NCBI GenBank assembly: GCA_965246925.1
Contig: OZ251994.1
Span: 3,286,001 to 3,350,000, forward strand
Length of the DNA stretch: 64,000 bases
Source of the DNA: JANPPS01 sp965246925
Lineage (GTDB): Bacteria; Pseudomonadota; Alphaproteobacteria; Acetobacterales; Acetobacteraceae
Direction of reading: 5' to 3'
Shown here: piece after piece, positions 51,064 to 61,188 of the stretch
Layout: the number at the start of each line of letters is the position of its first letter
How positions within the stretch are numbered: the first letter of the stretch is position 1
Made by a program: the position numbers and the translations under genes
Notes under the pieces: generated by a model
What the model was told of the DNA's origin: nothing
Database searches by the model: none
The model's input: only the letters and a program-made list of their open reading frames with translations

Positions 51064-53039
51064 TAGACGTCGATATCCTCGACGGTGCGGGCGCGGTCCT
51101 GGATGAACTGGAACCGCAGCTCGGGCTTCCGGCCCATCAAGCTCTCGACCATCGTCGTCTCCGGCGCGTCATGCACCGCCACCACCTTCAGCAGGGTGCG
51201 GCGCGCCGGGTCCATGGTCGTCTCCTTCAGCGCCGCCGCCGGCATCTCGCCCAATCCTTTGAACCGGCTCACTTCGACCTTCGTTCCAGCCTTGAAAGCC
51301 TTCTTGATCTGCCGATCCTTGTCCGCCTCATCCATGGCATACACCGACTTCGCCCCTTGCGTCAGCCTGTACAACGGAGGTTGCGCTAAATACAAATGGC
51401 CGCCATCGATCAACTTGGGCAGCTTCCGGTAGAAGAACGTCATCAACAGCGAAGCAATATGCGCCCCGTCCACATCGGCATCTGTCATGATGATGATCCG
51501 GCCATACCGCAACTTGGCCTCATCGAAACGGTCCCCCGCGCCACACCCCAGCGCCTCCAGCAGGTCCTTGAGCTCCTGATTGCCAGACAGCTTGTCATCG
51601 CTGGCGCTCGCCACATTCAGGATTTTGCCCCGCAACGGCAGAATGGCCTGCAAGTTCCGGTTCCGCGCCTGCTTGGCCGACCCCCCGGCGCTGTCCCCCT
51701 CGACGATGAAAATCTCCGTATCGTCCCGCACCTCGCTCGTGCAATCCGTGAGCTTGCCCGGCAAGCGGAGCCGCCGCGTCGCCGTCTTCCGGCTGACATC
51801 CTTGCTCTCCCGCCGCCGCAGCCGCTCATCCGCACGCTCAATCGCGAAGGCCAGCAGGCTATCCGCCTGCGCCGGGTTGGCGCCAAGCCAGTGGTCGAAC
51901 CGGTCCCGCATGGCCGTCTCCACCAGCCGCGCTGCCTCCGGACTGGTCAGCTTCTCCTTGGTCTGGCCCTGGAATTGCGGCTCCCGCACAAACGCCGACA
52001 GCTTGCCCGCCATCTGCACCAGCAGGTCATCCGCGGTCACAATCTGCGCCCGCTTGTTCCCCCGGTGCTCACCCCAGGCGCGCATGCCCTTCAGCAGCGC
52101 GGCACGGAACCCGTTCTCATGCGTGCCCCCCTGCGACGTCGGCACTGTATTGCAGTAGGAATGCAGGAACCCGTCCGCCCCCTCGAGCCACGCCGCGGCC
52201 CACTCCACCTTGCCGCCCGGCTGACCGTTGGAGGGCGGCAGTTCCGCCTCCCCGGCCCAAATCTCCGCCAGCGCCAGCTTTACATCGCCGATATCGTCCT
52301 GCAGGCTGTCCCGGAGCCCGCCGGGAAAATGCAGCACCGCTTCGCCCGGCGTCTCGTCCTTGCCGTGGATCAACGCCGGCGCGCACGCCCAGCGGATGCG
52401 GACACCACGAAACAAATACGCCTTCGACCGGCACAGCCGATACAGCCGCGCCGGGATGAACTGCAACGCGCCGAAAATCTCCGGGTCCGGATGGAACCGC
52501 ATCGACGTCCCCCGCCGGTTCTGCACCGGCCCGGCATTGGCCAGCTTTCCCAGCGGCTTGCCCCGCGCGTAGGTTTGCTTCCAAAGCACCCGTTCCCGCG
52601 CGACCTCCACCTCCAGCGCATCGGACAGCGCATTCACCACGGAACTTCCCACGCCATGCAGCCCGCCCGAGGTCGCATACGCCTTGCCACCGAACTTGCC
52701 GCCCGAATGCAGCGTAGTCAGAATGACCTCCAACGCACTCAGATGCTTGAATTTCGGATGCGCATCGACCGGTATGCCTCGCCCATTGTCCCGAACCGTC
52801 AGCCAGTTCCCCTCCTCCAGTGTCACATCGATCGCCGTCGCATGCCCGGCCACCGCCTCGTCCATCGCATTATCCAGCACCTCGGCCGCGAGATGATGCA
52901 ACGCGGCCTCGTCCGTGCCGCCGATATACATCCCAGGCCGCCGCCGCACTGGCTCGAGCCCCTCGAGCACTTCGATATCCCGGGCCGAATAATCCGCGGC
53001 CCCCGTCTGCTCTTGCAGGAAGGTCATCAAGTCGTTCAT
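51063..53039 (-). CDS. parE: DNA topoisomerase IV subunit B
   Basis: This 658-residue type II topoisomerase ATPase subunit starts at the ATG at 53039 (MNDLMTFLQEQTG). The GHKL domain shows LEPVRRRPGMYIGGT, EVLDNAMDEAVAGHA, VRDNGRGIPVDAHPK and GLHGVGSSVVNALSD. The TOPRIM domain has EIFIVEGDSAGGSAKQARNR and the metal Asp residues in IIMTDADVDGAHI. The C-terminus ends with RFQFIQDRARTVEDIDV. Length and the KQTYARGKP region favour ParE over GyrB. It decatenates daughter chromosomes with ParC, which is not in this window. Confidence 0.93.
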   Translation of the reverse strand: MNDLMTFLQEQTGAADYSARDIEVLEGLEPVRRRPGMYIGGTDEAALHHLAAEVLDNAMDEAVAGHATAIDVTLEEGNWLTVRDNGRGIPVDAHPKFKHLSALEVILTTLHSGGKFGGKAYATSGGLHGVGSSVVNALSDALEVEVARERVLWKQTYARGKPLGKLANAGPVQNRRGTSMRFHPDPEIFGALQFIPARLYRLCRSKAYLFRGVRIRWACAPALIHGKDETPGEAVLHFPGGLRDSLQDDIGDVKLALAEIWAGEAELPPSNGQPGGKVEWAAAWLEGADGFLHSYCNTVPTSQGGTHENGFRAALLKGMRAWGEHRGNKRAQIVTADDLLVQMAGKLSAFVREPQFQGQTKEKLTSPEAARLVETAMRDRFDHWLGANPAQADSLLAFAIERADERLRRRESKDVSRKTATRRLRLPGKLTDCTSEVRDDTEIFIVEGDSAGGSAKQARNRNLQAILPLRGKILNVASASDDKLSGNQELKDLLEALGCGAGDRFDEAKLRYGRIIIMTDADVDGAHIASLLMTFFYRKLPKLIDGGHLYLAQPPLYRLTQGAKSVYAMDEADKDRQIKKAFKAGTKVEVSRFKGLGEMPAAALKETTMDPARRTLLKVVAVHDAPETTMVESLMGRKPELRFQFIQDRARTVEDIDV

Positions 53040-53130
53040 GCTGTGTTCCGATCCTGACCCCAAACTACGCGCCCGGAGCCAGGCCGGCAAGTCAGGTTAC
53101 GTCGAGGTGCGGCTCCCTAGCCACGGCCCC

Positions 53131-53679
53131 CTAAGTACGAAACGTCCCGCTCGGCTCCTGCGTATGCGCCTCGAGGAACCACAACTGCTTATCGAGCCCG
53201 CGCGACACCTCGGTCAACAAATCCGCCGTGTCCCGGTCGCCCGCGTCGTCCGTGTCATCGATGTTCTTCCGCACCGCGTTGGCGCACGCCGAGTAGCGCA
53301 CGATCAGCTCATGCAAATGATCGGCGATCGCGTAGATGTCGGTCGGATACGGCTTCAAGCTGGTTTCCCGCCCGACCTCCTGGAGCGTCCCCCGCGCCGT
53401 CCCGCCCAGCTGAGTGATGCGCTCGGCCATCATGTCAACCCACTCGTCCTGCTCTTCCCTGAACTTGTCCAGCATCAGGTGAACGCCGATGAACTGCGGC
53501 CCCTTCAGGTTCCAGTGCGCCTGCTTGGTCACCAGGCCCAGATCGATCCCGTCTGCCATCCGCGCCTGCAGCACCTCCATCGATACGGCCTTCGCGTTGT
53601 TCTTCAGATCGTTGTTCGTCTTATGCAGGTGGGCGCCCACCGTTTGGTCCTTGATCTCAGCAGGCTGCTTGCTTGCCAT
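53131..53679 (-). CDS. dps: Dps ferritin-like DNA-protection protein
   Basis: This 182-residue protein starts at the ATG at 53679. The intersubunit ferroxidase site is visible: His in KQAHWNLKGPQFIGVH, then Asp and Glu in LMLDKFREEQDEWVD. It is close to the Dps type with a Lys-containing N-terminal tail (ASKQPAEIKDQ). Dodecamers oxidise and store iron using peroxide and coat DNA in starvation. It lies 35 bases downstream of the MFS gene on the same strand and has its own AGGAGCG ribosome site. Confidence 0.93.
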   Translation of the reverse strand: MASKQPAEIKDQTVGAHLHKTNNDLKNNAKAVSMEVLQARMADGIDLGLVTKQAHWNLKGPQFIGVHLMLDKFREEQDEWVDMMAERITQLGGTARGTLQEVGRETSLKPYPTDIYAIADHLHELIVRYSACANAVRKNIDDTDDAGDRDTADLLTEVSRGLDKQLWFLEAHTQEPSGTFRT

Positions 53680-53714
53680 CGTACGCTCCTGGTTGTGGTT
53701 CCGTTCCAACGCGG

Positions 53715-55322
53715 TCAGCGGCCCAGCGTTGCGTCCGCGGGATCGACGGCCAGGTAGCGGCACGGCAACGGCGCGTCCGGATCGTGGAACAAGGCCACCC
53801 GCGCCAGCGCCTGCCGGTCGGAGTCGGATAGCCGGTCCAGCTCGCGCAAATGGTCCGTCCAGTTCTGCACCGCCCACACCTCCATCCAGCCATCCGGATG
53901 CGCGACGTCTTCATACAACCGCCACACCAGCACGCCGGACCGCCCGCGCACGTGCTGCACCTCCGCCATCGCCGACAGGAACGCGGCGCGGTCCTTGACC
54001 GTGACCCGGTAGCGCATCGTCTCCAGGATACGCCCGCGCGAACTCGGCAGCATCGTCGCCAGCTCCGCCGCGGGCGCCTCGGCCACGGGCGGCGCATCGA
54101 TCTTACCCGCCGCGGTAAAGCTCTGATCGAGCCCATACCGCCGCACCGCCACCGCCAGCACCGCCATCAGCGCCGCCGCCGCCGCCATGGTCTGCTGCAA
54201 CCCCCACCAGCCGCCCAGCCCGCCCCACAGCAGCGACCCGAACGCTAGCGCCCCGTTGAACGCCAGCTGATAGATGGCCAAAGACCGGGCCCGCACCCAG
54301 GGCGGCGCCACCAGTTGCGCCGCCGCCTGCGCCGTGCTGGACGCCGCCACCCAGCCCACGCCGAACAGCACCATCCCCACCCCCGCCAGCGCCCAATGCA
54401 CGCTGACCGCCACCAACCCCATGCCCGCCGCCGAGCACAGGCTCGACACGAAAACCGTCGTCCCCCGCCCCATCCGCGTGCGCAGCAACGGCAGCAGCAT
54501 GCCGGACGTGACACCCCCCACGCCCATCAACCCCAGCAACAGCCCGAAACTACCGGCCCCCAACCCCAGCTGCTCCCGCACCACCAGCGGCAGCAACGCC
54601 CACGGCGCCGACCCGCACAGGAAGAACGCCACCGCCCGCACCATCGCCGCCCGCATCGCCGGAGTATGCTGCGCGAACCGCATACCCGCCCGCATCGCGC
54701 CGATCAGGTCCTCACGCGGTAGCGGATTGCGCACGCGCGGCCGCCGCCATACCAGCAGCATGCCGATGCTGACCAAGAATGACAAAGCAAACGCACTGAA
54801 CGCCAGCGACGCCCCGCCGAACAGCACCAGCACCCCGCCCAACGCCGGGCCCATCGCGCGCGCGATGTTGAAACCGATGCCATTCAGCGCGATCGCCTGC
54901 ACCAGGTCGGCCCGCGGCACGATCTCCGGCACCGTCGCACCCCAGGCCGGCTGATACATCGCCGTCCCCATCCCGATCGCAAACGTCAGCGCGACGAGCC
55001 CCGGGGCATCGATCTGCCCGGCATACGTGAGCGCCGCCAGCGCCGCCGCGGCCAGCAGCGTCCAAATCTGCGCCCCGATCAAGAATCGCCGCCGGTCGAC
55101 CGTGTCCGCCAAGGCGCCCGCCGGCAGCGCGAACAGGAACGTCGGTATGATCGTCGCCGCCTGCACCAGGCTCACGCTGATCGGCTCCGGCGACAGCGAC
55201 GTCATCAGCCACCCGGCGCCCGTGTTCTGCATCCACAGCCCGAGCGACGTCACCACATTCGCCGTCCATAGGCTGCGATAGACGGAGTGCCGCAGCGGCA
55301 CTAGGGCAGGGGGCAAGCGCAT
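53715..55322 (-). CDS. Major facilitator exporter of the EntS/MFS_3 type with C-terminal extra domain
   Basis: This 535-residue protein has about twelve helices in its first 400 residues: SVYRSLWTANVVTSLGLWM, TIIPTFLFALPAGALADTVDRRRFL (the MFS loop), GMGTAMYQPAWGATVPEIVPR and NGIGFNIARAMGPALGGVLV. A soluble ferredoxin-like domain of about 110 residues follows (MRYRVTVKDRAAFLSAMAEV to WTDHLRELDRLSD), found in many members of this family. Members export siderophores or other small compounds. The start is the ATG at 55322; the frame is open much further upstream, but that part is antisense to the dehydrogenase gene. Confidence 0.88.
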   Translation of the reverse strand: MRLPPALVPLRHSVYRSLWTANVVTSLGLWMQNTGAGWLMTSLSPEPISVSLVQAATIIPTFLFALPAGALADTVDRRRFLIGAQIWTLLAAAALAALTYAGQIDAPGLVALTFAIGMGTAMYQPAWGATVPEIVPRADLVQAIALNGIGFNIARAMGPALGGVLVLFGGASLAFSAFALSFLVSIGMLLVWRRPRVRNPLPREDLIGAMRAGMRFAQHTPAMRAAMVRAVAFFLCGSAPWALLPLVVREQLGLGAGSFGLLLGLMGVGGVTSGMLLPLLRTRMGRGTTVFVSSLCSAAGMGLVAVSVHWALAGVGMVLFGVGWVAASSTAQAAAQLVAPPWVRARSLAIYQLAFNGALAFGSLLWGGLGGWWGLQQTMAAAAALMAVLAVAVRRYGLDQSFTAAGKIDAPPVAEAPAAELATMLPSSRGRILETMRYRVTVKDRAAFLSAMAEVQHVRGRSGVLVWRLYEDVAHPDGWMEVWAVQNWTDHLRELDRLSDSDRQALARVALFHDPDAPLPCRYLAVDPADATLGR

Positions 55323-55410
55323 TGCCGCATCTTGGCCCGGCAAGCCCGCGCCGGATAGGTTGCACAATGCCCACCGTCTCTGCTTCATGCCGCGGCGATG
55401 GAGAGATGGC

Positions 55411-56196
55411 ATGAGTCTAAGAGGTAAGGTGGCCCTGGTCACCGGGTCCACCAGCGGTATCGGCCTCGGTATCGCTCGCGCGCTGGCCGGCGCCGGGGCG
55501 GATATCATGCTGAACGGCTTCGGTGATCCGGCCGCGATCCAGGCACTACAGAATGAGCTGAGCCAGACCCACCAGGTCCGTGCAGAGTATGACGGCGCCG
55601 ACCTGTCGAAGGCCGAAGGCGTGGCGGCCCTGGTGGCCGCGACCCGCGCGGCGCTGGGCGGGCCCGACATCCTGGTGAACAATGCCGGGATCCAGCACAC
55701 CGCATCCATCGTCGCCTTTCCGCCCGAGCGTTGGGACGCGATCATCGCGCTCAACCTCTCCGCCACCTTCCACGCCATGCAGGCCGCCCTGCCCAGCATG
55801 ACCGCGTCCGGCTGGGGCCGGGTCATCAACATCGCCTCCGCGCATGGCCTGGTCGCCAGTGCCCACAAATCCGCATATGTCGCGGCCAAGCACGGCGTCG
55901 TGGGCCTGACGAAGGTAGGCGCGATCGAAACCGCCAACACCGGCGTCACCGTCAACGCCATCTGCCCCGGCTGGGTATTGACCCCCTTGGTCGAGGCGCA
56001 GTTGCACGCGCGCGCCGAGCGGGATGGCAAGGATCTCGACGCGGTCAAGCACGAGCTACTCAGCGAAAAACAGCCCATGACCGCGTTCTCCACCCCAGAA
56101 TCCATCGGCGCCCTAGCCGTCTTCCTCACCACGGAGGCGGCGCGGACCATTACCGGAGCATCCTTGTCGATCGACGGAGGCTGGACCGCGCAATGA
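55411..56196 (+). CDS. bdhA: D-beta-hydroxybutyrate dehydrogenase (short-chain dehydrogenase)
   Basis: This 261-residue SDR enzyme has the NAD site VTGSTSGIGLGIARALAGAG, the NNAG motif in DILVNNAGIQH, Ser in INIASAHGLVAS and the catalytic YVAAKHG (YxxxK). The substrate-side segment EKQPMTAFSTPESIGALAVFL fits the hydroxybutyrate dehydrogenase family, which links acetoacetate and 3-hydroxybutyrate in storage-polymer use. The ATG at 55411 lies downstream of an in-frame ATG at 55360. Its end overlaps the next start (ATGA). Confidence 0.85.
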   Translation: MSLRGKVALVTGSTSGIGLGIARALAGAGADIMLNGFGDPAAIQALQNELSQTHQVRAEYDGADLSKAEGVAALVAATRAALGGPDILVNNAGIQHTASIVAFPPERWDAIIALNLSATFHAMQAALPSMTASGWGRVINIASAHGLVASAHKSAYVAAKHGVVGLTKVGAIETANTGVTVNAICPGWVLTPLVEAQLHARAERDGKDLDAVKHELLSEKQPMTAFSTPESIGALAVFLTTEAARTITGASLSIDGGWTAQ

Positions 56197-57173
56197 CCGT
56201 CATCGTCACGGGCGCAGCCGGCTTCGTCGGCTTTCACGTCACCCAAGCTCTCCTTGCACGGGGTGAGACCGTGATCGGCATCGACAACATGAACGAGTAC
56301 TACGCCGTGTCACTGAAACAGGCCCGGCTCGATCAACTGCTGCCGCAACCCGGTTTCCGCTTCGCCCCCGTCAACATCGCCGACCGCGCGGCCTTGTTCG
56401 AGGTGTTCGAGGGCTCGGGCGCCACCACGGTCGTCCACCTGGCCGCCCAGGCCGGCGTACGTTTTTCCATGATCGACCCTTACGCCTACGTCACAACCAA
56501 CGTCATGGGCCACGTGACCGTGCTCGAGGCCGCGCGCCGCCTATCCGCCCTGCGCCACATGATCTACGCCAGCTCATCCTCGGTCTATGGCGGCAACACG
56601 AAGCTCCCCTTTGCTGAATCCGACCCGGTGGACACCCCCGTCTCGCTCTACGCCGCCACCAAGCGCGCCGACGAACTCATCAGCCACACCTACGGCCACC
56701 TCTACGGCATTCCCCAGACCGGACTGCGCTTCTTCACCGTTTATGGCCCCTGGGGCCGGCCCGACATGGCCTATTACAGCTTCGCCGAGCGCATCATGCG
56801 GGGTGAGCCGATCACCCTCTATGACGAGGGCCGCTCCTGCCGGGATTTCACCTACATCGATGACATCGTGCAAGGCGTGCTGGGCTGCCTCGATACGGTG
56901 CCCGCACCGGGCACGTCGCCGAGCGTATTCAACATCGGCAACAACCGGTCGGAATGGGTGTCCGAGCTGGTGCGCTTGCTGGAAGAAGGGCTTGGACGCC
57001 AGGCCATCATCGAACATTCCGACCGCCCGGCCGCCGACGTCGCGGAAACCTGGGCCGATCTCACCGGTATCACGGCCCATTGCGGCTACCGGCCCACGAC
57101 GACGCTTGCCGAAGGCATCCCCCGTTTCGTGGCCTGGTTCCTCGAATACCGAAAACTGCAAAATCCTGCTTGA
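56193..57173 (+). CDS. NAD-dependent epimerase, UDP-glucuronate 4-epimerase-like
   Basis: This 326-residue extended SDR has the NAD motif VTGAAGFVGFHV, then VIGIDNMNEYYAVSLKQARL, VVHLAAQAGVRFSM, YASSSSVYGG and the catalytic YAATK. C-terminal marks are FFTVYGPWGRPDMA and FTYIDDIVQGV. The pattern DNMNEYYAVSLK with AGVRYS-like residues is typical of enzymes making UDP-galacturonate for surface polysaccharides. It is coupled to bdhA by ATGA. Its stop codon is overlapped by the -35 element of the rRNA promoter. Confidence 0.87.
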   Translation: MTVIVTGAAGFVGFHVTQALLARGETVIGIDNMNEYYAVSLKQARLDQLLPQPGFRFAPVNIADRAALFEVFEGSGATTVVHLAAQAGVRFSMIDPYAYVTTNVMGHVTVLEAARRLSALRHMIYASSSSVYGGNTKLPFAESDPVDTPVSLYAATKRADELISHTYGHLYGIPQTGLRFFTVYGPWGRPDMAYYSFAERIMRGEPITLYDEGRSCRDFTYIDDIVQGVLGCLDTVPAPGTSPSVFNIGNNRSEWVSELVRLLEEGLGRQAIIEHSDRPAADVAETWADLTGITAHCGYRPTTTLAEGIPRFVAWFLEYRKLQNPA

Positions 57174-57198
57174 CCTCGTTCCGTCCCGGGCCTAGATA
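57170..57198 (+). promoter_or_regulatory. Probable rRNA operon P1 promoter
   Basis: TTGACC at 57170-57175 and TAGATA at 57193-57198 are separated by exactly 17 bases, a near-consensus sigma-70 promoter. The -35 box overlaps the epimerase TGA. Transcription would start near 57205, leaving a leader of about 370 bases before 16S. Confidence 0.8.
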
Positions 57199-57308
57199 CC
57201 GGCTCCTGGCGCGGCTGAGCGGTTTGGCTTGGTTTGTGTTGGTAAGTTTTCGGTCTCTGAAGCGACTTAACGCCCCTTGGATGAGGGGTTTTGGTGGTTT
57301 TGTGTGGC

Positions 57309-57321
57309 TGTGTTCTTTGAC
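57309..57321 (+). promoter_or_regulatory. boxA antitermination element in the rRNA leader
   Basis: TGTTCTTTGACAA closely matches the rRNA boxA core (TGCTCTTTAACAA in Escherichia coli). It lies in the leader about 270 bases before 16S. It recruits NusB and S10 so that the polymerase passes through the untranslated operon. The rest of the leader (57199-57577) holds no gene. Confidence 0.7.
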
Positions 57322-57577
57322 AAGTATATCTGGTTTTGAGAAGGGATATGTTGACGGCGTTCCGTTGGCTGGCCTTTGCTTTAGGGCATGGGTTGGTGGT
57401 GCTGTGATGGTGCTGGCTGGTGCAATGTGTGGGTTATTGGGGTTTTAGGGCTCTGATGGTCATAGTTTTGACACTGGTTCGCTGGACGTCTGGTTTTGAT
57501 AGTTTGGATGAGTTGGTGTTGATGTTGTGGGTTTGGGGTTCTTTCACTCGGATTGTTTGCTGTGAGGCGAGCATGAT

Positions 57578-59073
<1,496 letters not shown>

Positions 59074-59238
59074 AAGGATACTGGCTGACGGGGCTTCGGC
59101 CTCTTGGCCGGTTCCAAACAAGTCCTGCTGCCGGATGGCGGCAGGCGCTGATCTCATGATCTGCACGAGGGCGCCGCGTAGGCCCTTGGACGAGTTGGCC
59201 CATGACGGCGCCGGGCGCCGTCAACGTATCCCTTTTCT

Positions 59239-59315
59239 CAGACGTCAGGTGGTCGGACGTCGGACGTCAGGAAGAGTCTTTCGTCTGACGTCTGACGTCT
59301 GACGTCTGACGTCTG
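59239..59315 (+). repeat. Heptamer-repeat hairpin before tRNA-Ile
   Basis: The right arm (59285-59315) consists of four exact tandem copies of CTGACGT plus CTG. The left arm (59239-59270) carries ACGTCAG-type complements (CAGACGTCAGG, TCGGACGTCGGACGTCAG). The two can pair over most of 30 bases around a short loop, using some G-T pairs. It is one of four places in the operon with this repeat. Confidence 0.85.
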
Positions 59316-59320
59316 TTCAT

Positions 59321-59394
<74 letters not shown>

Positions 59395-59410
59395 TTATCA
59401 GTCGTCAGGT

Positions 59411-59460
59411 GCCAGTCGTCAGACATCAGAATGGCTTTACTCTGACGTCTGACGACTGGC
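59411..59460 (+). repeat. Near-perfect 20-bp hairpin of the heptamer family between tRNA-Ile and tRNA-Ala
   Basis: GCCAGTCGTCAGACATCAGA at 59411-59430 pairs with 59441-59460 in 19 of 20 positions, with the loop ATGGCTTTAC. The first 18 bases recur exactly at 63223-63240 in the 23S-5S spacer. Confidence 0.9.
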
Positions 59461-59474
59461 CTCTGAAGTCTGCT

Positions 59475-59520
59475 GGGGGCGTAGCTCAATTGGTAGAGCG
59501 CCTGCTTTGCAAGCAGGAGG
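59475..59520 (+). pseudogene. 5' half of tRNA-Ala, partial duplicate
   Basis: These 46 bases are identical to the first 46 bases of the complete tRNA-Ala at 59602 (acceptor strand, D arm, full anticodon arm with TGC). Then the sequence changes to unrelated GC-rich spacer of 81 bases. T arm and 3' acceptor strand are missing, so no tRNA can form from it alone. It is a tandem partial duplication with a 127-base offset. Confidence 0.85.
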
Positions 59521-59601
59521 ATTGCCCAGGAGACCGCCGAAGGCGGGCGACCGGTGCGATCCGCCGGAGGCCGACGGGTGCAGGCTTTGGTGCTTTGGAA
59601 C

Positions 59602-59674
59602 GGGGGCGTAGCTCAATTGGTAGAGCGCCTGCTTTGCAAGCAGGAGGTCGTCGGTTCGATTCCGTCCGCCTCCA
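59602..59674 (+). tRNA. tRNA-Ala (UGC anticodon)
   Basis: A 73-base gene. Acceptor GGGGGCG pairs with CGCCTCC (one G-T pair), anticodon TGC, discriminator A. CCA is not encoded; the genome reads TGT. The T stem has one T-T mismatch (GTCGG with CCGTC). It is the only intact copy in the spacer. Confidence 0.93.
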
Positions 59675-60041
59675 TGTCTGTTGAGGACGGGGCGGGCGGT
59701 GAAGTTTGCGTAGAGATCGGTCTGGTTCGGGTTGTTCACGCGGGATGCGGGGCGGCTTGGACCAGGCTGTGTGTGTGTTCATTTGAATTGTAAATCAGGT
59801 TCTGGTGCGTCTCTGGATGCGCAGGACAACTCGGGGGTTCGATGGGATCGGCGTGCGCTGGTGTCCGGAGGATCGATCGGGGGTCCGTGTTTTGTTTGCG
59901 TGGGTGTCTGACCCTGCTTTGGCGAGAGCTGAGGCTGGCGCGAGTGGGATACAGTGTTCAGGGGCGTTTTATGTGTGCTGAGTAGAGTAAGCAGGGATGC
60001 TGACTTTGATTGAGGGTTGGATGATTTCTGTGCATGGTGGA
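59675..60041. other. Second half of the 16S-23S spacer
   Basis: These 367 bases between tRNA-Ala and 23S contain no gene. I see no copy of the heptamer repeat here. A stretch GTGTGTTCATTTGAATTG at 59773-59790 is a weak boxA-like candidate for spacer antitermination. Confidence 0.5.
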
Positions 60042-60465
60042 TTTGAGTATGAGAAGGGCATCTGGTGGATGCCTTGGCGCCAGGAGGCGATGAAGGACGT
60101 GGCACGCTGCGAAAATCTAGGGGGAGCCGCGAGCGGGCTTTGATCCCTAGGTATCCGAATGGGGCAACCCACCCCTATGGGGTATCATCATCTGAATACA
60201 TAGGGTGATGAGGCGAACCCGGGGAACTGAAACATCTCAGTACCTGGAGGAACAGACATCAACGGAGATTCTGCGAGTAGTGGCGAGCGAAAGTGGAACA
60301 GGCCAGTGGTGTGGTTTGATTGAGAAGAACGGTTTGGAAAAGCCGGCCTGAGCGGGTGATAGCCCCGTATTTGTATGGTCAGATTGCATCCTTGAGTAGG
60401 GCGGGGCACGTGAAACCCTGTCTGAACATGGGGGGACCACCCTCCAAGCCTAAATACTCCCTGGC

Positions 60466-60505
<40 letters not shown>

Positions 60506-60639
60506 CACCCCGATGAGGGGAGTGAAAGAGACCTGAAACCGGATGCCTACAAGCAGTCGGAGCCTCTTATGGGGTGACGGCGTACCTTTTGTATAATGGG
60601 TCAGCGAGTTTCTGTTGGCAGCGAGCTTAAGCCGTGAGG

Positions 60640-60674
<35 letters not shown>

Positions 60675-61072
60675 CGAGTTGCCGGTAGAAGACCCGAAAC
60701 CGAGTGATCTAGCCATGGCCAGGCTGAAGGTGGGGTAACACCCACTGGAGGGCCGAACCCACGCCTGTTGAAAAAGTCGGGGATGAGCTGTGGCTAGGGG
60801 TGAAAGGCCAATCAAACTCGGAGATAGCTGGTTCTCCGCGAAATCTATTGAGGTAGATCGTCGCGTGTTGACCGCGGGGGGTAGAGCACTGGATGGGCTA
60901 GGGGACCCCAAAGGTTTACCAAACCCAACCAAACTCCGAATACCCGTGAGTTTAGCGCGGCAGACAGACGGTGGGTGCTAAGGTCCATTGTCGAGAGGGA
61001 AACAGCCCAGACCACCAGCTAAGGTCCCCAAATCGTGGTTAAGTGGGAAAGGATGTGGGAATTCCAAAACAA

Positions 61073-61130
<58 letters not shown>

Positions 61131-61188
61131 TAATAGAGATCCTGCGCCGAAGATGTAACGGGGCTCAAACCACGTACCGAAGCTGTGG

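Noticed and set aside
51396..53057. 553-codon open frame antisense to parE
   Set aside because: parE is unmistakable on the minus strand; the antisense product is rich in Arg, Gln and Pro with no domain.
55323..56246. N-terminal 308-codon extension of the MFS exporter frame
   Set aside because: The extension is antisense to bdhA and has no family similarity; the transporter's own N-terminus begins at 55322.
59409..59793. Open frames across the tRNA-Ala repeats encoding GGVAQLVERLLCKQE-type peptides
   Set aside because: These are translations of tRNA sequence, a well-known annotation artefact.
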